Numbered from the stretch's first letter, positions 9,603 through 18,382 are shown. The stretch is 64,000 nucleotides of DNA from UBA1127 sp965116355 (GCA_965116355.1 OZ220679.1:2170001-2234000), one strand, 5' to 3'. A program made the numbers and translations. Notes: a model not told the origin generated them from the sequence alone.

Positions 9603-11449
9603 TGAACTGGTCGGGTCACGGCGGCGGCGGAGGCTACTGGTCGCGGCGGATTGGCGCGCTGGACGACGAAAGCGAGTTGGGCGCATTCTACAACCACCGG
9701 GTGGTGACCCGGCTGCTCTCTTACGTCATGCCGCACAAAGGCATCGCCATTCTGAGCGTGCTGACCATGCTGGTGACGACGTTCACCATCGTGGCGCAGC
9801 CGTGGATCATCAAGAACGGCATCGACGAGCTGGTGGACGCGCCGAGCCGGGGGAACGTGGGCGCGCTGGCAGGGGTGATGGCGCTGTTCCTCGCCAACAT
9901 CGGCGTGAGGTTTGTGTCGAACTACCTCTACCAGACAACGCTGGCGCGGGTGAGCCAAGGGGTGCTGTACTCGCTGCGGTCACGGATTTTCGCGCACCTT
10001 CAGCGGCTGTCGACCTCGTTCTACGACAAGAACGAGGTGGGGCGGATCATGTCGCGCGGGCAGAACGACGTGAACCAGCTCCAGGAGTTCCTGAACCTGG
10101 TCATCTCCAGCCTGGCGGACATGCTGAGCCTCTTCGGGATCATCCTCGCGATGTTCCTGCTGGACGTGCAGCTGGCGATCATCACGCTGACGGTGGTTCC
10201 AGTGCTCATCGGCATCATGCTGGTGTGGCAGCGCATCGCGTGGGGGACGTTCATGCGGGTGCGGCAGGCCATCGCGGTGGTGAACGCGAACCTACAGGAG
10301 AACATCTCCGGCGTTCGGGTGGTGCAGGCGCTGAACCGCGAGGAAACCAACATGCGCCGCTTCGACGAGGTGAACAACGGCCACCTGGACGCGAACCTGC
10401 ACGCGAGCCGGCTCTCAGCGGCGCTGATGCCGACGGTCGAGATCCTGACGGCGGTGGCAATTGGGCTCGTGGTGGTGTTCGGCGGGAGCATGGCGATCAA
10501 CGGTACGTTGGAGGTCAGCGTCATCGTGGCCTTCGCGCTGTACGTGCAGCGGTTCTTCGACCCGATCCGGAACCTGACGATGCAGTACACCCAGTTCCAG
10601 CGGGCGATGACGTCGGGGGTGCGCATCTTCGCGCTGCTGGACACGCCGGTGGAAGTGGAGGACAAGCCGGACGCCGTCGAGCTGCCGACGGTGCGAGGGG
10701 ACATCGCGCTGGAGGACGTGCGCTTCCACTACGTGCCGAACGTCGAGGTGGTGCGCGGGGTGACCTTCGACGTCAAGGCCGGCGAGACGGTGGCGCTGGT
10801 AGGCGAGACCGGGGCCGGGAAGACGACGCTGGTGGCGCTGCTCAACCGCTTCTACGACGTGACCGGCGGCCGTATCACCGTCGACGGACACGACCTGCGC
10901 GACGTGACGCAGGACTCGCTGGCGCGGCAGACGGCGATGGTGCTGCAGGAGCCGTTCCTGTTCTCAGGGAGCATTCGCGACAACATTGCCTACAACCATG
11001 CGGAGGCGCCGCTGGAGGCAATCGAGGAGGCGACGCGGGCCGTGGGGGCGCACGAGTTCATCACGAAGCTGCCGGAGGGGTACGACACGGCGGTGTCGGA
11101 GCGGGGGCAGAACCTGAGCGTGGGGCAGCGGCAGCTCATCAGCTTCGCGCGGGCGCTGCTCGCCGACCCGCGCATCCTCGTGCTCGACGAGGCGACGGCG
11201 AACATCGACAGCTACAGCGAGAGCCTGATCCAGCAGGCGCTGACGAAGGTGTTCAAGGGCCGCACGTCGTTCGTCATCGCGCACCGGCTCAGCACCATCC
11301 GCAACGCGGACCGTATCGTGGTGCTCGGGCACGGGCAGGTGCTGGAGCAGGGGACGCATGACTCGCTGATGTCGACGGGCGGGGCGTACGCATCGCTGTA
11401 CAGCGCGTACTTCGCGGCAGGGACCGGGGCGCAGGAGGCCGGGGGGTAG
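9599..11449 (+). CDS. ABC exporter half-transporter, catalytic-site subunit
   Basis: Partner of the preceding gene, 616 residues. A glycine-rich N-terminal stretch (HGGGGGYW) precedes the six-helix membrane domain. The nucleotide-binding domain has Walker A GETGAGKTT (about 402), signature LSVGQRQLI (about 505) and Walker B LVLDEATANID (about 527) with the catalytic Glu. The signature deviates (LSVGQ for LSGGQ). With the Asp in the partner's Walker B this gives one consensus and one degenerate ATP site, the arrangement of TM288/BmrD-type heterodimers. The start ATG overlaps the upstream stop. Substrate unknown. Confidence 0.93.
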   Translation: MMNWSGHGGGGGYWSRRIGALDDESELGAFYNHRVVTRLLSYVMPHKGIAILSVLTMLVTTFTIVAQPWIIKNGIDELVDAPSRGNVGALAGVMALFLANIGVRFVSNYLYQTTLARVSQGVLYSLRSRIFAHLQRLSTSFYDKNEVGRIMSRGQNDVNQLQEFLNLVISSLADMLSLFGIILAMFLLDVQLAIITLTVVPVLIGIMLVWQRIAWGTFMRVRQAIAVVNANLQENISGVRVVQALNREETNMRRFDEVNNGHLDANLHASRLSAALMPTVEILTAVAIGLVVVFGGSMAINGTLEVSVIVAFALYVQRFFDPIRNLTMQYTQFQRAMTSGVRIFALLDTPVEVEDKPDAVELPTVRGDIALEDVRFHYVPNVEVVRGVTFDVKAGETVALVGETGAGKTTLVALLNRFYDVTGGRITVDGHDLRDVTQDSLARQTAMVLQEPFLFSGSIRDNIAYNHAEAPLEAIEEATRAVGAHEFITKLPEGYDTAVSERGQNLSVGQRQLISFARALLADPRILVLDEATANIDSYSESLIQQALTKVFKGRTSFVIAHRLSTIRNADRIVVLGHGQVLEQGTHDSLMSTGGAYASLYSAYFAAGTGAQEAGG

Positions 11450-11478
11450 GGGGCGTCTGCCCTGGGTCGCAAGCGGCG

Positions 11479-11501
11479 GGCGAGTTGCGACTTGCCCCTA
11501 C
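11479..11501. repeat. H4 hairpin repeat
   Basis: GGCGAGT/TGCG/ACTTGCC followed by CCCTACGG, one G-T pair in the stem. It lies between two convergent genes and could act as a bidirectional terminator. Confidence 0.5.
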
Positions 11502-12628
11502 GGTTGGGATGCGGGGATGATGCGGAGGACCTTGTCGTCGAAGCGGGCGGGGCTGCCTCGGCCGTCGCGGTTGCTGGTGGTGACGTAGAGGTAGCCATCG
11601 GGGCCCTGCACTATGGCGCGGAGACGGCCGAACTCGTCCTCAAGCAGCTTTTCCTCTCCGACGACTGCCCATGCGCCATCGGGGCCTTGGACGAGGGCGA
11701 GGCGGCGGAGCTGGCGTTCCTTGAGCGCGGTGAAGAAGAAGCTGTTCGTCCAGTGGAGGGGCAGCGGCCCGCCAGTGTAGAACGTTGCGCCCGCAACGGC
11801 GAGCGTTGGGGTATACGTGGAAAGAGGCTCGGCGTAGGTGGTGTTGTCGGACTCGCCGCGCACCTCCGGCCAACCGTAGTTGACACCGGCAACGAGGACG
11901 TTGATCTCGTCGTTGTCCGAGGGGCCGTGCTCGGTGATGAAGGGTTCGCCGGTGTCCGGGTGCCAGTCGATGCCCTGCGGGTTGCGGTGGCCGAGGGTGA
12001 AGAGCGGGTTGCCGGGGATTGGATTGTCGTCGGGGACTGTTCCGTCGGGGTTGAGCCGCAGGACCTTGCCGGACGGGGAATCGGGGTCCTGGGCTGTGTC
12101 CGCGCTCTGGGCGTCGCCCATGGTGACGTAGAGCTTGGCGTCCGGGCCGAAGCGGATGCGGCAGCCGTTGTGGTTGCGCGCTCCGGGGATGCCGTCGAGG
12201 ACGACGGTGTGGCCGGCGCCGACGCCCTCGATGTCGGTGAGGCGCGCGACGCGGTTGGTTGGGCCGCGCTGCTCGTCGATGTAGGTGTAGCAGACGTACA
12301 CATAGCCGTTCTCAGCGAATGCGGGATCGAGGGCGATGCCCATGAGGCCGGCCTCGCTCTGTGCCCACACGTCGAGCACTGCGAAGGGCTCGTCCTGCAG
12401 GACGCCGTCGCGGACTACGCGGACGGCGCCGGGGCGCTCGGTGACGAACATGCGGCCGTCGGGGGCGAAGGCGATGTCCCACGGGACGCGGAGCCCCTGC
12501 ACGACGGTCTCGACGGCGTAGCCGGTTGAGGGGACGGTGAACCCCTCGGAGGCGCTGCCGGAGTCGTCGCAAGCGACGAGGGCGAGGGCGGTCAGCGCGA
12601 GGGCTGCGGCGAGTGGTACGAGCTTCAA
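11498..12628 (-). CDS. PQQ-dependent sugar dehydrogenase-like lipoprotein
   Basis: Exported beta-propeller of the soluble glucose dehydrogenase / aldose sugar dehydrogenase (YliI) family, which oxidises aldoses using PQQ. 376 residues. Signal peptide with lipobox ALALVAC (Cys about 20), so lipid-anchored outside the membrane. Family landmarks: VPWDIAFAPDGRMFVTERP, GIALDPAFAENGYVYVCYT, NHNGCRIRFGPDAKLYVTMGD, GHRNPQGIDWHP and TEHGPSDNDEIN. Its stop overlaps the rnhA start by 4 nt in reverse order: rnhA lies upstream on the same strand, so ruvB-rnhA-this gene may be co-transcribed. No PQQ synthesis genes are in view. Confidence 0.88.
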   Translation of the reverse strand: MKLVPLAAALALTALALVACDDSGSASEGFTVPSTGYAVETVVQGLRVPWDIAFAPDGRMFVTERPGAVRVVRDGVLQDEPFAVLDVWAQSEAGLMGIALDPAFAENGYVYVCYTYIDEQRGPTNRVARLTDIEGVGAGHTVVLDGIPGARNHNGCRIRFGPDAKLYVTMGDAQSADTAQDPDSPSGKVLRLNPDGTVPDDNPIPGNPLFTLGHRNPQGIDWHPDTGEPFITEHGPSDNDEINVLVAGVNYGWPEVRGESDNTTYAEPLSTYTPTLAVAGATFYTGGPLPLHWTNSFFFTALKERQLRRLALVQGPDGAWAVVGEEKLLEDEFGRLRAIVQGPDGYLYVTTSNRDGRGSPARFDDKVLRIIPASQP

Positions 12629-13143
12629 CGCCGCGCTCCGAAGTCGCTCGTGTGCCCCCGTTCGGCCGCTTCCGCCTCGTAGACCTCGTCAGCAGGGAGG
12701 CCGGCGCCCTGAGCCGCGGCGACGGCGAGTCGGTCGGCGCGCTCGTTCTCGGCGACGCCGGCGTGGCCGGGGACCCAGCGGAACTCGACGTCGTGCTCGG
12801 CGACAAGCTCAAGCAGGCGCTCCCAGAGGTCGGGGTTCAGGGCACGTTCCCGCTTGTTGCGCATCCACCCGTTGGAGCGCCACTTGCGCGCCCAGCCTTT
12901 CGAGACTGCGTCGACGACGTAGCGGGAATCGCTGTGGAGGGTGACGCGGCAGGGGCGGTTGAGGGTGTCCAGGGCTTTGATGCAGGCAAGGATCTCCATG
13001 CGGTTGTTGGTGGTGTGGCGGAAGCCGCCGGAAAGCTCCTTGCGGCTCTCTCCAGACAGCATGACGACGCCGTAGCCGCCCGGGCCGGGGTTGCCGATGG
13101 CGGAGCCGTCCGTGTAGACGGTGACGTTCGAGAGCTCGCTCAC
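12625..13143 (-). CDS. rnhA: Ribonuclease HI
   Basis: Cuts the RNA strand of RNA-DNA hybrids, removing R-loops and primers. 172 residues, slightly longer than E. coli RNase HI because of a short C-terminal extension. All four metal-binding acidic residues are present: D12 (YTDGSAIGNPG), E50 (NNRMEI), D72 (HSDSRYVVDAV) and D137 (ENERADRLA). The gene overlaps ruvB by 4 nt at its start and the sugar dehydrogenase gene by 4 nt at its end, indicating one tightly packed transcript. Confidence 0.96.
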   Translation of the reverse strand: MSELSNVTVYTDGSAIGNPGPGGYGVVMLSGESRKELSGGFRHTTNNRMEILACIKALDTLNRPCRVTLHSDSRYVVDAVSKGWARKWRSNGWMRNKRERALNPDLWERLLELVAEHDVEFRWVPGHAGVAENERADRLAVAAAQGAGLPADEVYEAEAAERGHTSDFGARR

Positions 13144-14192
13144 TGCGATTCCATCCCGTCCATGGCGAGTTGCGGCGACGGCGGGGGCGCCTTGCCGGGC
13201 GTGTACTCGAGGCCGAGGTGCTCGTAGGCGAGGCGGGTGGCGACGCGGCCGCGAGGGGTGCGCTCCAGGAAGCCCAGCTGGAGCAGGTACGGCTCGTAGA
13301 CGTCCATGACGGTGTCCGAGTCCTCGCTGATCGACGCCGCGATGGTCTCCAGGCCGACGGGACCACCGCCGAACTTCTCGACGATGGAGCGGAGGACCTG
13401 GTGGTCGACCATGTCGAGGCCGAGGGTGTCGACCTCCAAGCGCGCGAGGCAGTCGAGGGCGACTTCCTTCGTGATGGCGCCGTTGGCGGCAACCTGCGCG
13501 TAGTCGCGGACGCGGCGGAGGAGGCGGTTGGCGACGCGGGGCGTGCCTCGGCTGCGGCGGGCGATCTCGACCAGGCCATCATCGTCGGCGTCGACTTCCA
13601 GGATGCCGGCGGAGCGGGAGATGATCTGCTGGAGGTCGTCAGCCTCGTAGAACTCGAGGCGGTGGACGAGGCCGAAGCGGTCGCGGAGGGGAGCGCTGAC
13701 CATCGCGAAGCGCGTCGTCGCGCCGATGAGGGTGAAGGGCTTGAGGTTGAGGCGAAGGCTGCGGGCGCCAGGGCCCTTGCCTATGACGATGTCGATGGCG
13801 AACTCCTCCATCGCCGGGTAGAGCACCTCCTCGACGACGCGGCTGAGGCGGTGAACCTCGTCGATGAAGAGGATGTCGTTGGGCTGGAGGCCGGTTAGGA
13901 CGGCGGCGAGATCGCCGGGGCGCTCGATGGCGGGGCCGGAGGTGATGCGAACGTTGACGCCCATCTCGTGGCCGATGATGTGGGCGAGGGTGGTCTTGCC
14001 GAGGCCGGGGGGGCCGTAGAGGAGGACGTGCTCGAGGGCCTCGCCGCGCTGGCGGGCGGCGGTGATGCCGATGGTGAGGTTTTCCTTGACGCGGCCCTGC
14101 CCGACGTACTCGGAAAGGCGACGGGGCCGCAGGGTCCGGTCAAGCCCCGTGTCTTCTATCTGCTCCGCGCTGGAAACCAGCCGCTCTTCCAT
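13140..14192 (-). CDS. ruvB: Holliday junction branch migration helicase RuvB
   Basis: AAA+ motor that with RuvA drives Holliday junction migration during recombinational repair. 350 residues: N-terminal LRPRRLSEYVGQ, Walker A GPPGLGKTT (60-68), Walker B FIDEVHRL (109-116), sensor GATTRFAMVSAPLRDRFG with the arginine finger, and a C-terminal winged helix (PRGRVATRLAYEHLG). First gene of the ruvB-rnhA-dehydrogenase group; ruvA and ruvC are not adjacent. Confidence 0.97.
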   Translation of the reverse strand: MEERLVSSAEQIEDTGLDRTLRPRRLSEYVGQGRVKENLTIGITAARQRGEALEHVLLYGPPGLGKTTLAHIIGHEMGVNVRITSGPAIERPGDLAAVLTGLQPNDILFIDEVHRLSRVVEEVLYPAMEEFAIDIVIGKGPGARSLRLNLKPFTLIGATTRFAMVSAPLRDRFGLVHRLEFYEADDLQQIISRSAGILEVDADDDGLVEIARRSRGTPRVANRLLRRVRDYAQVAANGAITKEVALDCLARLEVDTLGLDMVDHQVLRSIVEKFGGGPVGLETIAASISEDSDTVMDVYEPYLLQLGFLERTPRGRVATRLAYEHLGLEYTPGKAPPPSPQLAMDGMESQ

Positions 14193-14291
14193 AGGCTCCT
14201 GTGCGCCGTTCCGGCGTGCCCAAGTGCCGTCATTCTAGCAGGGGCGAGGCGAGCGTGGCACCCTGCGCGCGGCCCGTCAACGCTTAAACGC

Positions 14292-14320
14292 TTGACATGC
14301 CCGCCCATAGCGCGTATATC
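14292..14320 (+). promoter_or_regulatory. Strong sigma-70 type promoter of the FAA hydrolase genes
   Basis: TTGACA (14292-14297), exactly 17 nt, TATATC (14315-14320). It lies about 64 nt ahead of the ATG at 14384 and points away from ruvB. Confidence 0.75.
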
Positions 14321-14383
14321 TGCGCATACCAATGTGCGAAAGCGGTCTTGCTATGGCTTTTGCACAAAATTAGGAGGGCTGGC

Positions 14384-15352
14384 ATGAAGATCGGCTTCTA
14401 CGACGACTTCAAGGCGTGCATTCTGAAGGACGACGGGGTGGTAGACATCACGGCGCAGGTGGGGCATCTGGACGAGGGAGACCCGCAGCTCTACATGGAG
14501 CGGATCATCCGCGAGTTCGACAGCCTCCGGCCGGCGCTGGAGCAGGCGGCATCGGGGGCGGCGACGCCGCTGGACCAGGTGCGACTGCGGGCGCCGCTGC
14601 CGCGGCCGGGGAAGGTGCTGTGCGGCGAGGGCAACTTCAAGGAGGGCGTGGACATCGACCCGCCAAAGCCGCTGCGCACCTTCTTCAAGTCGCCGGACGC
14701 GGTCATCGGCCCGGGCGACACGGTGGTGTTCCCGACGTTCCGGCCCGTGATCTTCAACCACGAGGCGGAGCTGGGGGTGGTCATCGGCAAGGAGGCCAAG
14801 CGGATCTCGGCGGATGAGGCGCTGGACTACGTCTTCGGGTACACGACCACCGTCGACGTGTCGGCGCGCGCGCCGGAGGCGGACGAGGCAGAGGTGCCCG
14901 GGACGCCGCCGAGCCACTACGACAAGAGCTTCGATACGTTCCTGCCGATGGGGCCGGCTATCACGACAGCGGACGAGGTCGCAGACCCCAACAACCTGCA
15001 GATCAAGTACTACGTCAACGGCAAGCTGCGGCAGGACTACAATACGAGCGACATGGAGGCGGGGGTCGCGAACATGATCGCCACGCTGTCGCACGTCATG
15101 ACGCTGAAGCCGGGTGACCTGATCATGGGTGGCACCAACCACGGGAACCTGGGCCCGCTGCAGGACGGCGACTTCGCGGAGATCGAGATCGAGGGTCTCG
15201 GCAGGCAGGGGCAGACGATCCGCGACGACATGAAGCGGACGTGGGACCCGGACGCGCTGCGCGACCCGGCGCTGAACGCCGCAAACCGCGAGGCACAGCG
15301 GGGCCAGCCGAACACGGGATCGTGGCCCTTCCAGGCGCCGTACAACCCGTAG
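14384..15352 (+). CDS. Fumarylacetoacetate hydrolase family protein, copy 1
   Basis: Cytosolic Mg2+-dependent enzyme of the FAA hydrolase superfamily (acylpyruvate hydrolases, 2-oxo-hepta-3-ene-dioate hydratases, decarboxylase/isomerases) that cleaves or hydrates products of aromatic ring opening. 322 residues. Metal-site region FNHEAELGVVIGKEAK, catalytic-core segments FKSPDAVIGPGDTV, FDTFLPMGPAITTADEV and LKPGDLIMGGTNHG. The ATG at 14384 follows AGGAGGG by 5 nt; longer frames upstream lack coding character. A paralogue follows 137 nt downstream. Substrate unknown; the ring-cleaving dioxygenase at 34233 is a plausible pathway partner, though distant. Confidence 0.9.
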   Translation: MKIGFYDDFKACILKDDGVVDITAQVGHLDEGDPQLYMERIIREFDSLRPALEQAASGAATPLDQVRLRAPLPRPGKVLCGEGNFKEGVDIDPPKPLRTFFKSPDAVIGPGDTVVFPTFRPVIFNHEAELGVVIGKEAKRISADEALDYVFGYTTTVDVSARAPEADEAEVPGTPPSHYDKSFDTFLPMGPAITTADEVADPNNLQIKYYVNGKLRQDYNTSDMEAGVANMIATLSHVMTLKPGDLIMGGTNHGNLGPLQDGDFAEIEIEGLGRQGQTIRDDMKRTWDPDALRDPALNAANREAQRGQPNTGSWPFQAPYNP

Positions 15353-15365
15353 GAAGCCGTTGGGC

Positions 15366-15402
15366 GCGGGCTTCCTGGATTCCCGCGAAAGCGGGAATGA
15401 CG
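15366..15402. repeat. H1 hairpin repeat
   Basis: GGATTCCCGCGAAAGCGGGAATGACGA, stem CCCGC/GCGGG, between the two FAA hydrolase genes. Confidence 0.65.
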
Positions 15403-15489
15403 AGGGGGCGGCGTGCCCTTCGAGAGCTTCTGGGCAGGATTCGACAGGCTGAAGTGTGAACGGGCAGAACTAACAAGAGGAGAGACGTC

Positions 15490-16446
15490 ATGAAGATTGG
15501 GTTCTACAACGACTTCCAGCCCTGCGTCGTCAAGGACAACGGCGTGGTGGATGTCTCGGACGTGGTGGGCCATCTGTCCATCTCGTCGCCGCAGCGGTAC
15601 ATGGAGCGAATCATCAACAACTTCGGCGAGCTGCGTGGGGCGCTCGAGGCGGCGGAGAGCGGCGGCACGGTCATCCCTATGGACCAGGTGCGGCTGCGCG
15701 CGCCGGTGCCGCGGCCGGGCAAGGTGCTGTGCGGCAACGCGAACTACATGGAGGGCGTGCCCATCGACCCACCGAGGCCGCTGAAGACGTTCTTCAAGTC
15801 GCCGGATGCGGTCATCGGCCCCGGCGACACCGTCGAACTGCCGGCGTACAACCCGGTGATCTTCAACCACGAGGCGGAGCTGGCGGTGGTCATCGGCAAG
15901 ACGGCGCACAACGTGTCGGAAGACGACGCGCTGGACTACGTCTTCGGCTACATGACGGCCGTCGACGTCTCGGCTCGCGCGCCGGCGGAGGGGGAGTCGC
16001 AGCTTCCGGGCGACTACGGCAAGAGCTTCGACACGTTCCTCCCCATCGGCCCGGCCATCACCACGGCGGACGAGATTGCCGACCCCAACAACCTGAATGT
16101 CCGGTACTGGGTGAACGAGGAGCTGCGGCAGAACTACAACACGAGCGACATGGAGCACAGCATCAAGTACGTCATCGCGGCGCTGTCGCACGTGATGTCG
16201 CTGAAGCCGGGCGACGTGATCCTGGCGGGCACGAACCACAGCGGCCTCGGCCCGCTGCAGGAGGGGGACTTCGCCGAGATCGAGATCGACGGGCTGGGCC
16301 GGCAGGGGCAGACCGTGTCTGACCCGTATGGGCGTTCGTGGGACCCGCACGAGGTGCGGCTGCCCCACGAGATGGCCGCTCGGCGCGAGGCGCAGAAGAG
16401 CCAGCCGAACAACGGCACGTGGCCGTTCCAGCCCAGGGGCGGGTAG
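15490..16446 (+). CDS. Fumarylacetoacetate hydrolase family protein, copy 2
   Basis: Paralogue of the preceding gene, 318 residues, sharing the same blocks: FNHEAELAVVIGKTAH, FKSPDAVIGPGDTV, FDTFLPIGPAITTADEI and LKPGDVILAGTNHSG. The two differ mostly in the N-terminal domain and around the active-site loop after DVSARA, where copy 1 has a longer insertion. Clean tandem duplication followed by divergence suggests two related substrates in ring-fission catabolism. The ATG has AGGAG 7-8 nt upstream. It ends at a strong terminator. Confidence 0.9.
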   Translation: MKIGFYNDFQPCVVKDNGVVDVSDVVGHLSISSPQRYMERIINNFGELRGALEAAESGGTVIPMDQVRLRAPVPRPGKVLCGNANYMEGVPIDPPRPLKTFFKSPDAVIGPGDTVELPAYNPVIFNHEAELAVVIGKTAHNVSEDDALDYVFGYMTAVDVSARAPAEGESQLPGDYGKSFDTFLPIGPAITTADEIADPNNLNVRYWVNEELRQNYNTSDMEHSIKYVIAALSHVMSLKPGDVILAGTNHSGLGPLQEGDFAEIEIDGLGRQGQTVSDPYGRSWDPHEVRLPHEMAARREAQKSQPNNGTWPFQPRGG

Positions 16447-16466
16447 GCAGGACTGTACGGTAATGC

Positions 16467-16498
16467 GAAGGGGGCGGCCACTGTGGCCGCCCCCTTTC
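16467..16498 (+). terminator. Rho-independent terminator after the FAA hydrolases
   Basis: Long perfect stem, AAGGGGGCGGCCA paired with TGGCCGCCCCCTT around a CTG loop, followed by TTCAC. Symmetric enough to serve the convergent vapBC genes too. Confidence 0.75.
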
Positions 16499-16524
16499 AC
16501 TTTGCGCAAGAAGCTCCTTGATGG

Positions 16525-16911
16525 TCAGGCGGCGGGGATGTCCGTCTGCGAGAAATCGTCGCCCTTGAAGAGGAGGGGCTCGCCGGTGTCGATAGCGAGG
16601 GCGTAGGCGAAGCAATCGCCGAGGTTCAGGGCGGCGGGGTGGTTGCCCCTGCCGAAGCGGCGCCATGCGTCGCGGGCGAGCTCGGCCTGACGGACGGTGA
16701 TGGGGGCGAGGTCTATTCGGGCGCCCTCCAAGAAGGCATCCAACCTATGTCCAACTTCGCGGTGCTGTCTACCTTCCAAGACAGTTGCAGCCTCAAGGAA
16801 GTTTACGACAGACATTCTGCGTGACGGAGCCCCTCGGAGCGAACTAGCCACCCGCTCAGCCTCAGGTTCGTCAAACAGAATCGCCAGCACGGCCGACGTA
16901 TCCACAATCAC
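16525..16911 (-). CDS. vapC: PIN-domain ribonuclease toxin (VapC family)
   Basis: Type II toxin ribonuclease, 128 residues, full length. The PIN acidic quartet is complete: D4 (MIVDTSAVLAIL), E40 (NFLEAATVLEG), D99 (LNLGDCFAYALA) and D118/D119 (FKGDDFSQTDI). VapC toxins cleave tRNA or rRNA; the target here is unknown. The start overlaps the antitoxin stop by 4 nt, typical of translational coupling. Confidence 0.93.
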   Translation of the reverse strand: MIVDTSAVLAILFDEPEAERVASSLRGAPSRRMSVVNFLEAATVLEGRQHREVGHRLDAFLEGARIDLAPITVRQAELARDAWRRFGRGNHPAALNLGDCFAYALAIDTGEPLLFKGDDFSQTDIPAA

Positions 16912-17165
16912 TTGGGCAGTCCATTTTCGTCATACAGATATTCCCCGTGTTCAGCTGCGGATGGGCCATCGTTCAACATGGCGGCGGTTTCCCGGCCAAA
17001 GGCCAACATTTCCTCAACCGTCATTGCTGGCGGGGATGGAACTTGCACCCGCTCCAAGCGCTCGCGGAGGGCGATGGTGATGGCGCTGGTCATGGTCTCG
17101 CCGGTGAGACGGGCCAGCTCGCCGGCAAGACGGCAGGTCTCTTCGTTCTTGATGTTGAGACTCAT
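16908..17165 (-). CDS. vapB: VapB-family antitoxin
   Basis: 85-residue partner of the VapC toxin. Its N-terminus MSLNIKNEETCRLAGELA and SAITIALRERLERV match Rv0623-type VapB antitoxins, with a short DNA-binding N-terminus and a C-terminal tail (EYLYDENGLPK) that would plug the toxin. It is expected to repress its own promoter; an operator was not pinned down in the 130 nt between it and the divergent kinase gene. Confidence 0.9.
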   Translation of the reverse strand: MSLNIKNEETCRLAGELARLTGETMTSAITIALRERLERVQVPSPPAMTVEEMLAFGRETAAMLNDGPSAAEHGEYLYDENGLPK

Positions 17166-17235
17166 TGGAGCGCTCCCAGGGTAGAATGCTCGTCTCCAAT
17201 TCTACCACGTCACCAAGTCATGCCGCCCCCTGTCG

Positions 17236-17264
17236 TTGACACTGCGCGGATGGCTGGCTAGCCT
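17236..17264 (+). promoter_or_regulatory. Probable promoter of the PfkB kinase gene
   Basis: TTGACA (17236-17241), 17-nt spacer, TAGCCT (17259-17264), about 31 nt before the ATG at 17295. Perfect -35 box, weak -10 box. Confidence 0.5.
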
Positions 17265-17294
17265 TGTTTCGATCCCCAATGGACTGGAGAAGGC

Positions 17295-18224
17295 ATGACT
17301 ATCTTTGTGTCGGGTTCCCTTGCGTATGACCGCATCATGAACTTTCCCGGACGGTTCTCGGACCACATCCTGCCGGACCGCATTCACAACATCAATGTGA
17401 GCTTCAACGTCGAGAGCATGGTCGAGCGGCCGGGCGGGTGCGCGGGGAATATCTCGTACTGCCTGACGCTGCTGGGGGAGCAGCCGCTGACGCTGGCGAC
17501 GCTGGGGCGGGACTGCCGCGTCTACCTGGACTGGATGGAGGAGAAGGGCGTTGCGGTGAGCGGCGTTCGGGTCATCGATCCGGAGCGGACGGCGAGCGCA
17601 TACATCATGACGGACCAGGGGGACAACCAGATCACGGGCTTCCACATGGGGGCGATGCTGCACTCCGCAGACTTTTCCTTCGAGTTCTATGACATGACGG
17701 ACGCCATCGGTGTGGTCTCACCCGGCAACCTGGACGACATGGCAGAATTCTCGCGGTACTACAAGGAGAACGGCATCACGTACATCTTTGACCCCGGGCA
17801 GTCGCTGCCAGCGTGGACGGCCGAGGGGCTCAAGGAGTGCATCGAAGGCGCGGCGGTGCTGATCTGCAATGACTATGAGCTGGGACTCATCACCAACATG
17901 ACGGGCCTCGACGAGGCTTCGCTGGCGCAAATGGCCGGCGCGGTCATCGTGACCAAGGGCGAGCATGGGTCCGAGGTGCGCGTCGGCAGCGAGGTCACGC
18001 AGATCCCGGTCGTGACGCCTCGGCAGGTGCTCGACCCGACGGGGGCGGGCGACTCGTACCGCGGCGGGCTGGTCAAGGGCATGGTGGAGGGCAAGCCGCT
18101 GACGGAGGCGGCGCTGATGGGCAGCGTGACGGCATCCTTCGCCGTCGAGGTACGGGGCACGCAGGAGTACAGCTTCACCATGGACGAGTTCAACGAGCGG
18201 CTGGCTGGGGTGAAGGTGGGGTAA
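17295..18224 (+). CDS. PfkB-family carbohydrate/nucleoside kinase
   Basis: Cytosolic kinase of the ribokinase/PfkB family, 309 residues. Substrate-binding GGCAGNISYCLTLLG near residue 50, anion-hole and catalytic motif DPTGAGDSYRGG near residue 247 with the catalytic Asp. The N-terminus MTIFVSGSLAYDRIMNFPG resembles prokaryotic adenosine kinase-like members more than sugar kinases. SD GGAGAAGG precedes the ATG. It stands alone, so the substrate (adenosine, another nucleoside or a sugar) stays open. Confidence 0.88.
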   Translation: MTIFVSGSLAYDRIMNFPGRFSDHILPDRIHNINVSFNVESMVERPGGCAGNISYCLTLLGEQPLTLATLGRDCRVYLDWMEEKGVAVSGVRVIDPERTASAYIMTDQGDNQITGFHMGAMLHSADFSFEFYDMTDAIGVVSPGNLDDMAEFSRYYKENGITYIFDPGQSLPAWTAEGLKECIEGAAVLICNDYELGLITNMTGLDEASLAQMAGAVIVTKGEHGSEVRVGSEVTQIPVVTPRQVLDPTGAGDSYRGGLVKGMVEGKPLTEAALMGSVTASFAVEVRGTQEYSFTMDEFNERLAGVKVG

Positions 18225-18235
18225 GGCCCGCGCTC

Positions 18236-18320
18236 GTTCACCCCCTTCGAGAACCTCAGGACAGGCTTCGATTTCCCTCCTTCGTCGAGCTCAGGACGGG
18301 GTCAGGGCGAACGGACTGGG
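18236..18320. repeat. H3 repeats, two joined copies
   Basis: CCTTCGAGAACCTCAGGACA, then a second unit 18266-18314 ending TCAGGGCGAACGG. The second unit matches bases 19812-19860 inside the MFS gene at 46 of 49 positions. Confidence 0.75.
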
Positions 18321-18376
18321 CGGGCCTCCTACGAGCTCGGGGGAGCGGGCGGTGACGCATAAGCCGTCAAGGCGCG

Positions 18377-18382
18377 TATAAT
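18377..18382 (+). promoter_or_regulatory. -10 box, probable leaderless start for the MoaD-MoaE gene
   Basis: TATAAT at 18377-18382 ends 6 nt before the ATG at 18389, so transcription should begin at or next to the A of the ATG. No SD sequence is present. A convincing -35 box was not found; the GTGACG at 18352 is 19 nt away. Confidence 0.5.

Noticed and set aside
9466..11361. 631-codon second plus-strand frame over the ABC exporter genes
   Set aside because: Frame-shifted shadow of subunit 2; no motif.
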